From Acanthamoeba sp. SK_2022b (lineage: Eukaryota > Discosea > Longamoebia > Acanthamoebidae): a stretch of 35,955 bases of DNA. How positions within the stretch are numbered: position 1 is the first letter of the stretch; each line of letters begins with the position of its first letter. The notes below the pieces were generated by a model. That model was not told the origin of the DNA, did not search any database, and saw only the letters and a program-made list of their open reading frames with translations. Below, one piece after another: positions 30,163 to 35,955 of the stretch. The position numbers and the translations under genes are program-made. The stretch is from contig JANDJZ010000487.1 of the NCBI GenBank assembly GCA_027943245.1, positions 1 through 35,955 on the forward strand. The letters are read 5' to 3'.

Positions 30163-33100
30163 ATGTCAGGCTTAAACAACAACGACAAACAGAGGAAGAA
30201 GAATCAGCCAAATTATGTGTCAATGAAGAAGAAACCCGGCTCGCTGTCAGACAGGAAAGATGCGCCTTCATCAGTTCTCTCCTCGAGCCCCACCTCCTCC
30301 AGCAGCTATTCCCCAACCGCCACGCCTTCTCCGCCCTCGTACGGTAGCAGCCATGGGTCAAGTGGTACCAGCGGAGGGGAGTATCGGTACAGTGACGATT
30401 ACGAGGACTTGAGTAGCAGCCCACTCAGCGGCAGCAGTGGTGGAGGCTTGGGCAACACGCAAACTTCACTCTTCACCAAGATGGTGTTTCGAGACATAGA
30501 AACGGTAAGCCCTCCCTCACAGAACGGCAGAGCTGCCTGCCGCTCACTAGGTACGACGCTCTTCGCTCTCCGCGACGCAGCTCAAAATCGCCTTTCGCCA
30601 ACTGGAGGACGTCTACCTCGACACGATGAGGAAGAAACACAACGAGGTACCACCCCGGCACTGGCCTGATAGAGCTGCTCCACCTGTTTGTGGCGGATCG
30701 TGAGGCCTCACCTGGGCTTTACACCCCAGATGTTGGATATGCGAGCGTCCGTGAACGAATGGCAGGCCAACAAGAACCAGGAGGCGAGGGTGGCCGAGCT
30801 GGAACGGGAGGTTGCCACACTCAAAGAACGCGTGGTAGACAGCGACAACTACTGCTACGCACTGCAGAAGCTCAACGCGAGGATAAGGGACGCTGTAGAG
30901 GAAGGCCAAACCCGATTTGAGGATAGTCTGGTAAGGCAGTACCGCCAGACCTCGACTGTATGTTCTGGCAACATCTCACCCACGGCACCATGTTCTTGTT
31001 GGGCAGCGATTCCTCCAAACCACTGAGAACCAGCTCCTGGAGTCCAACAAAGATGGGAGAGACGTGCTTGAGGAGAAGTTCCGCCTCTCCAACGAGAAGG
31101 TGCTGCTGCTGTCGGAGAAGGCGGACAGCGCAGAACGACTACTCCGCGAGGTCATGCAGCAGATCGCCAAAGGGACCTCCTCACAACCAACGGGACAGTC
31201 GCAACTCGCTTCCGCCCTTTCGACCTCTACTTCATCTACGCTCTCTCCGTCTAGCGTGTCCCAGAGCGGCACTCTCGATGCTGTGCCCTCCCGATTACCG
31301 TTGCTCGTACCGTTCCTGCTGGCTCCCCTCCTGCCGGCGCCGTTATGTCACTCACTCTCGGTCGTCACGGCAGAGCGACGAGGACGCTGCGGAAAGGCAG
31401 GCAGATAGAGACTTGGAGAAGGTGGTGAAAGGCATCACGCACAACACCATCCGCACGGTTAGCTTCAGAAGCACACAGGCCAAAGGCAAGCAGTTCAAAG
31501 CTGTGGCCGATGCCCTTAGGGTGAACACTACCATCGTGTCTATGGATCTCAGCCACGTCCCGCACGTTTTCCACTCCTTCCTTGTGCTGCTTTCATTGCT
31601 GCCTGACGACTACTGCTTGATTGCCGCAGAATACCGAGCGTGTCAATGGCGGCCTTGTGCGAGTCGTTCGCGATCCACAAGACGCTCTCAACGCTCAAGT
31701 GCAAAAATAGCTCACTTACCTTCGAGTGCATAGTCGCTCTATCTACATACCTGGCTTCCTCTTCCACTCTGCGCACTCTTAGCCTGGCTGCCAACGCCAT
31801 CCACGAGATAGTACACTACTTTCCTCTTACTCTCTCTCTCTCTCTCTCTCTGTCACTCGTTTCTTGATACTCAAACACCTCCGACACCCCCACTACTCAG
31901 GCGGCCGATTCGCTGGGCGAAGCGTTAAAGGAGAATACCTCTCTGACATCCCTCAACCTGGCCTTCACCGAGCTGGGGCCCAAGGGAGTTGCGCCATTAG
32001 CCCTAGGGCTGGCAAACCACCCGTCTCTCACGCATCTCAACCTCTCCCGCAATGCCATCACCAGCTTTGGAGTGAAGGAGCTAGGTGCGCGTTGTTCCTT
32101 GTATCCGTCAAAATGACCGGAGTAGACTGGGACTGACCCCTTATCCGCGGCAGGCGATGCGCTCAAGACGAACCGAGTGCTGCAAAGTCTGAACCTGCAG
32201 GACAACAACATCGGCTCTCGGGGAATGGTCGAGTTGTCGCGATCACTCCGAGGAAACAAAACTCTCACCCGGCTCAACCTGACGAGAAACACCATGGACG
32301 CCACAAGCCTGGCCGCTTTTGTGGACTCTCTGCAAGGTAACTCGCACTTTGCCTCTTTCCGATACGGTGGGCCCAGACAGAGACTAAACTATTCTCTCAG
32401 GAGGCTGCGGGCTCACAGACGTGGTGCTGGCCGGGATGGGCCTGGGTGTCGAGGGAGGCGTGGCTTTGGGTCGAGCACTGGAGAGGAGGGTGCCCATCAG
32501 GAGTCTCGATTTGTGGAGCAATGGCATCGGGCCTGCGGGCACAACTGCCTTGGCCAATGGAGTCTTGGCCAGCGGGCATCTACAGACGCTGAGTCTCAAG
32601 GTAGGAGCTGTTGCAGCACGTGGGCAGTCCCGCTCTTTGCTGACGAAGTGGGTTGCAGGGCAACTTCATCGGCCCGGCGGGTATGAGAGAACTGTGCGCC
32701 GCGCTCGAGGGCAACCTCACCGTGACCACGCTCGACCTGTCCGGAAACAGGCTTGGCCTCGAGGGCGGGAAGGTTTTGGCGAGTCTGCTGATGGCCAACC
32801 AGCACCTCAAGAATGTCAACGCCAGCGGCAACAACCTCGACAACGTGGGCGTTGCCATCTTGGTGGAAGCCCTCAAAACCAATTGTACAGCCGCCCTCGC
32901 CTTATCACTTGCGGGCAGAAACTAACTGCGAGCCCAGCGACGGTGAGCACTCTCGGGTTGCAGCTCAACCGGATAGGCGATGCGGGAGCCAAGGACATCA
33001 CAGCGATTCTTGCCAACAACAAGGCACTCCTCCTTTTGATCTCACACGCACCATAACATCGTGTCTGACCTCGCCAGCGTGAAACAGAACCTCACGCACC

Positions 33101-33764
33101 TCGACCTGGGGTGGAACCACATCACCCAAGTCGGTGCGCGCTCACTGGCGGACATGCTCAAGGCCAATCGCGTGCTTGCCGGCCTCGTGCTTGAAGGCAA
33201 TAGGATAACAGCCGAGGGCGGCATGTACCTGTGCGAGGCCATGGAGAACAACCACTCGGTGACCTTCCTCAACATCGCCTCCTGCAACCTTCGGAAAACG
33301 GGTGGCATCAGCGTGGCCGCCATGCTTCGAAAAAACGCATCCCTCGAGGAGCTCATCATTCAGAAGAATGGCCTCACATCTCAGGGCGTTCAGGTTCGTG
33401 TGACCTTTCTTCTTTGGGGAGGGGCCCAGCAGTGTCCCTTACTACGAAACTCACAAGAACCGTATTGGGCCTGCAGTCGCTGGCGGATGGCCTGAAGCGC
33501 AACCAGGTCCTGAAGAAGCTTGATCTCTGCGAGAACAGGATAGATCTTGATGGCGCAATCGCGCTGGCCGAGATATTCAGGCTGAACAGTGGTGCGTTGT
33601 GGCTTCAGCGAGCGTTCGCTCTTGGCCGCTGTCTCACCTCGCACTGATCTCGCGCAGGGCTCACGCACGTGAAGTTGGCGGGGAACGCGCTCACGGACGA
33701 GGGAGTTTTTGCGTTGAAGGAAGCGGCTAGCAGAAACGCCAAGCTCACGTTCACGTTCTGCTAA
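30163..33764 (+). CDS. coiled-coil and ribonuclease-inhibitor-type LRR protein, 886 aa
   Basis: Fourteen exons: 30163-30504, 30581-30646, 30730-30930, 31007-31282, 31374-31561, 31630-31810, 31901-32084, 32154-32336, 32401-32600, 32659-32884, 32938-33023, 33088-33393, 33477-33591, 33658-33764. A Ser-rich N-terminus (about 1-100) precedes helical coiled coils (about 115-265: ARVAELEREVATLKERVVDSD, LSNEKVLLLSEKADSAERLL). About nineteen 28-29-residue LRRs of the RI/NLRC3 type follow (pattern LxxLxLxxNxIxxxGxxxLxxxLxxN). The LRRs continue to the stop with no other domain. Two introns begin with GC: 31562-31629, where CCC|GCACGT is chosen because it restores a 17-residue half-repeat, and 33024-33087 (AAG|GCAC), which restores an exact 28-residue repeat. 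Such proteins are generally scaffolds. There is no NACHT, TIR or kinase domain, so an immune role is not implied. Partner and location are unknown. Confidence 0.82.
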
Positions 33765-33929
33765 GGGCGTCTGTTACAGCTGACCGAGATGGACCTACCA
33801 GGTCACCATGTAGCATACATCACAAGGCTCTTGCTCCATCGCCAGCGGCCAATGAAAAACGTGGCCCGATAAATATGACAACAAAGTTGCCAAGAAAATT
33901 GTTCTGCTAGCGCAATCTCAATCGGATCG

Positions 33930-35751
33930 ATGGAGAGAACGGAGGTCGTCAACGAGCTGGTTGAGTCCGATGAGCCCTCTGTGGAGGAGTTCACCTCGTC
34001 AGCCCAACAAAGCCAAGTGTACGTATTCTACTCATTCACCGAGCCAACACCAAAGATTAACGTCATTTTTTGTAGGCCCTCCGAGTCGGCGAACCTCAAT
34101 GTGCTGATGGAGTCTAAATTGGCGACTCCATCTTCTTCGGCACCGGCCACACCTCTAGGTAGCAGGACCCTGTCAGCATCTCCGTTCACCGGCCGCGCAC
34201 GAGACACGGAATCGCCGCACATGGAGGACATGCAGCGACTACTCACATTCCAGGCCCGCCAAATCGTGGAATTGGAACGGCAGCTCGCCCAGCAGGTGAG
34301 CTCATGTGATTGATTTTGTGCATTCCATGTTCTCACAAAGCCTTCTCTGCCTGCGCGTAGAGGCTGCAAATCCGCATCCTCAACTGGCGCACTTCGGGCT
34401 ACACGGTGCGATCGTTCAAGGGCGAGGTCAACCACGCCGGGCAGGTCTTTGCGCTCAGGCTCAACGAGAAGGGAGACGAAGTAGCCTCCGGCTCACAGGT
34501 GCGCGCTCCCTCCTCGGTGGCCCTTTCGGTGTGCGCAGGCCTGACACAAACGAACCAGGACAAGACGATTCTCGTGTGGAGCGTCAAGGGAGGGCGATGC
34601 CTGCGTCGTCTGCGAGGGCATGCGGCCGGCGTTTACTCTTTGGTAGCGTTTCTTGAACAGTTTCTCTTCTTCTTCTTCTCTCTCTCTCTCTCTCTCTTAA
34701 CAGCGGGGGGGGGGCTGATGGGTGGTTGGTGAGCGCAGGACGCCCAGGGGGACATGCTCGCATCGGGCTCCGCCGACAAGGTGATCCTCACGTGGAAGTT
34801 CTCGACGGGCGAGTCTCTGCTCGCCTTCAAGGGCCACAAGGGGACCGTGTACGCCGTCAAGCTCGCGGGCCACCTGCTCGTCTCGGGCTCTGCTGACCGC
34901 ACGGTCAAGGTTTGGGACGTTCGGACCGGAGAGCTGCTCAACTCCCTCGAGGGCCACACCGGCTCCATTTCCTCGCTCGCGATCATCCGCTCGGCGACCT
35001 CCTCCTCCTCCTCCTCCTCCTCCTCCTCCTCCTCCTCTTCATCTTCATCTTCATCATCTTCGTCGTCCTCTGCTCCGAGCCCGATCATCGCTTCGGCGTC
35101 GTTCGACAAGACCATCAAGCTCTGGAACCTGTTCACCGGCGAGTGCATCGGCACGCTGGAGGGCCACACCGACTTTGTCACTTGCGTGCGTGCCGTTGGA
35201 GACAGGACGCTGGTCTCGTCGAGCAACGACAAGACGATCAAGGCACCCTCTCCTCCCCCCCCTCCCCCTCGTGACTTCGCCTCGCCTCTCTCGAGTCATC
35301 GTGCGCTGACCCGTTTGCGCGTGGATGACCTCAGGTGTGGGACCTCGAGCGACAGGAATGCGTGCGCACGTTGACCGGTCACGCAGAGTGGGTCAACGCG
35401 ATCGCGGTGGAGCCCAATGGCCACGTTCTCGTTTCGCTGAGCAAGGATCGAACCATCAAGGTAGAGGCCCACCACCTCTCATGTGTGTTGTGTTGTGTTG
35501 TGTTGTGTTGTGTTGTGTTGTGTTGTGTTGTGTTGTGTTGTGTTGTGTGTGTCGATCTAGCCAAGGCTCGTGACAAGGGCTGACGCGCTTCGTCTTTCCG
35601 ATGCCAGGTGTGGCACCTGCCCACTGGCGAGCTGCTGCGAGAGCTCAAGGGCCACCAGGCTTCCATCCAGTGCCTGGAGCTTCTGCCCAACGGGGTCCTC
35701 TCCGCATCCGACGATGCCTCCATCAAGCTGTGGACCATGCTCTTCTGTTGA
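33930..35751 (+). CDS. coiled-coil WD40 repeat protein, 434 aa
   Basis: Exons: 33930-34018, 34076-34295, 34361-34498, 34559-34642, 34739-35242, 35335-35460, 35608-35751. A short acidic/Ser-rich N-terminus leads to a helix (MEDMQRLLTFQARQIVELE, then RQLAQQRLQIRILN), probably a dimerising coiled coil. Seven WD40 blades follow, with strong GH and WD motifs (DKTILVWSV, DRTVKVWDVRTG, DKTIKLWNLFTG, DRTIKVWHLPTG), enough to close a propeller. A poly-Ser insertion encoded by a (TCC)n tract sits in the loop before blade-strand PIIASASFD. Intron 5 (35243-35334) uses a GC donor, AAG|GCAC; the joined sequence DKTIK-VWDLE leaves little doubt. Intron 6 contains a TGTTG repeat. The specific function cannot be stated: WD40 propellers of this kind act as docking platforms. 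Confidence 0.85.
34999..35070 (+). repeat. coding (TCC)n repeat, poly-serine insertion
   Basis: TCC then TCT/TCA/TCG codons encode about 28 consecutive or nearly consecutive Ser residues in a WD40 loop. The frame is kept and the blades on both sides are intact, so it is a coding expansion. Confidence 0.88.
35481..35549. repeat. (TGTTG)n pentanucleotide microsatellite in WD40-gene intron 6
   Basis: About twelve copies of TGTTG fill the intron 35461-35607. Confidence 0.93.
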
Positions 35752-35935
35752 GGCGAGCGCACGTGCCCACAACGTCAGTTCCGTGTACGGATAAGGTTAT
35801 TTATTTACTCTTTTTTGCTGCGATAAAACAAACATAAACAAAAACAAAAAGACGGAAAACAAGTCGTGTGTGTGTGTGGAGATCTCCCTTCCTTGCACTA
35901 GTAGCTGTGCTTTTGTTTTCAACCACAAACAAAAC

Positions 35936-35955
35936 ATGGCCTCAACGACAGACGA
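35936..35955 (+). CDS. possible start of the next gene (5' fragment)
   Basis: An ATG at 35936 after an A/C-rich leader (ACAAACAAAAC) opens a frame MASTTD that runs off the window. The leader resembles those before other starts here. Too short to identify. Confidence 0.35.

Noticed and set aside
31561..31630. Frameshift or pseudogene in the LRR gene
   Set aside because: A GC-AG intron restores phase and the exact repeat length, so a broken gene is not needed, although an indel cannot be excluded.
1..35955. tRNA/rRNA genes, CRISPR arrays, transposable elements, viral insertions
   Set aside because: No cloverleaf, spacer-repeat array, transposase, reverse transcriptase or terminal repeats were recognised by eye; all long repeats are simple sequence.

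Overview
This window is nuclear DNA of a free-living eukaryote, most likely an amoebozoan of the Acanthamoeba type (inference). It shows GC-rich coding sequence, very dense short introns (about 60-180 nt), compact intergenic gaps, standard-code ORFs and many TG/CA microsatellites inside introns. The gene set (Raptor, Rab, SNAP-25-like SNARE, RBM39, mitochondrial IleRS, Mpv17, cytochrome b561) is wholly eukaryotic. There are no operons, CRISPR arrays, insertion sequences or tRNA/rRNA genes that I can see.

I found one 3'-truncated-window gene, thirteen complete genes and one possible gene start. I reconstructed exon structures by hand from reading frame, splice signals and family conservation. 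All junctions listed keep frame, and the lengths given are for the spliced products. Order: (1) 3' exon of an E/R-rich protein (+, 120-1112). (2) Amidohydrolase of the TRZ/ATZ type (+, 1367-4209). (3) Mpv17/PMP22 membrane protein (-, 4356-5390). (4) Atypical Rab GTPase (+, 5667-6675). (5) Intronless putative nuclear regulator (-, 7433-8857). (6) Mitochondrial isoleucyl-tRNA synthetase (-, 9194-13842). (7) Raptor, the TORC1 scaffold (+, 14330-20305). (8, 9) Two tandem cytochrome b561 paralogues (+, 20569-21627 and 21898-23020). (10) Myristoylatable EF-hand protein (+, 23140-24018). (11) Multi-pass membrane protein, possibly EXPERA/EBP-like (-, 24151-25000). (12) A C2 domain fused to a SNAP-25-type Qb/Qc SNARE (-, 25141-27039). 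(13) RBM39/CAPER splicing factor (-, 27404-29993). (14) Coiled-coil plus ribonuclease-inhibitor-type LRR protein (+, 30163-33764). (15) Coiled-coil WD40 protein (+, 33930-35751). (16) Possible start of the next gene (+, 35936-).

The genes do not form one pathway. Housekeeping genes sit in divergent pairs with short shared upstream regions: Mpv17/Rab (276 bp), IleRS/Raptor (487 bp) and RBM39/LRR (169 bp). The most unusual items are the C2-Qbc-SNARE fusion, whose Qc zero-layer position is His, a Rab whose catalytic Gln is Asp and which lacks a prenylation motif, and a set of six GC-AG introns among about 101 mapped introns, five of them with the donor AAG|GCAC.
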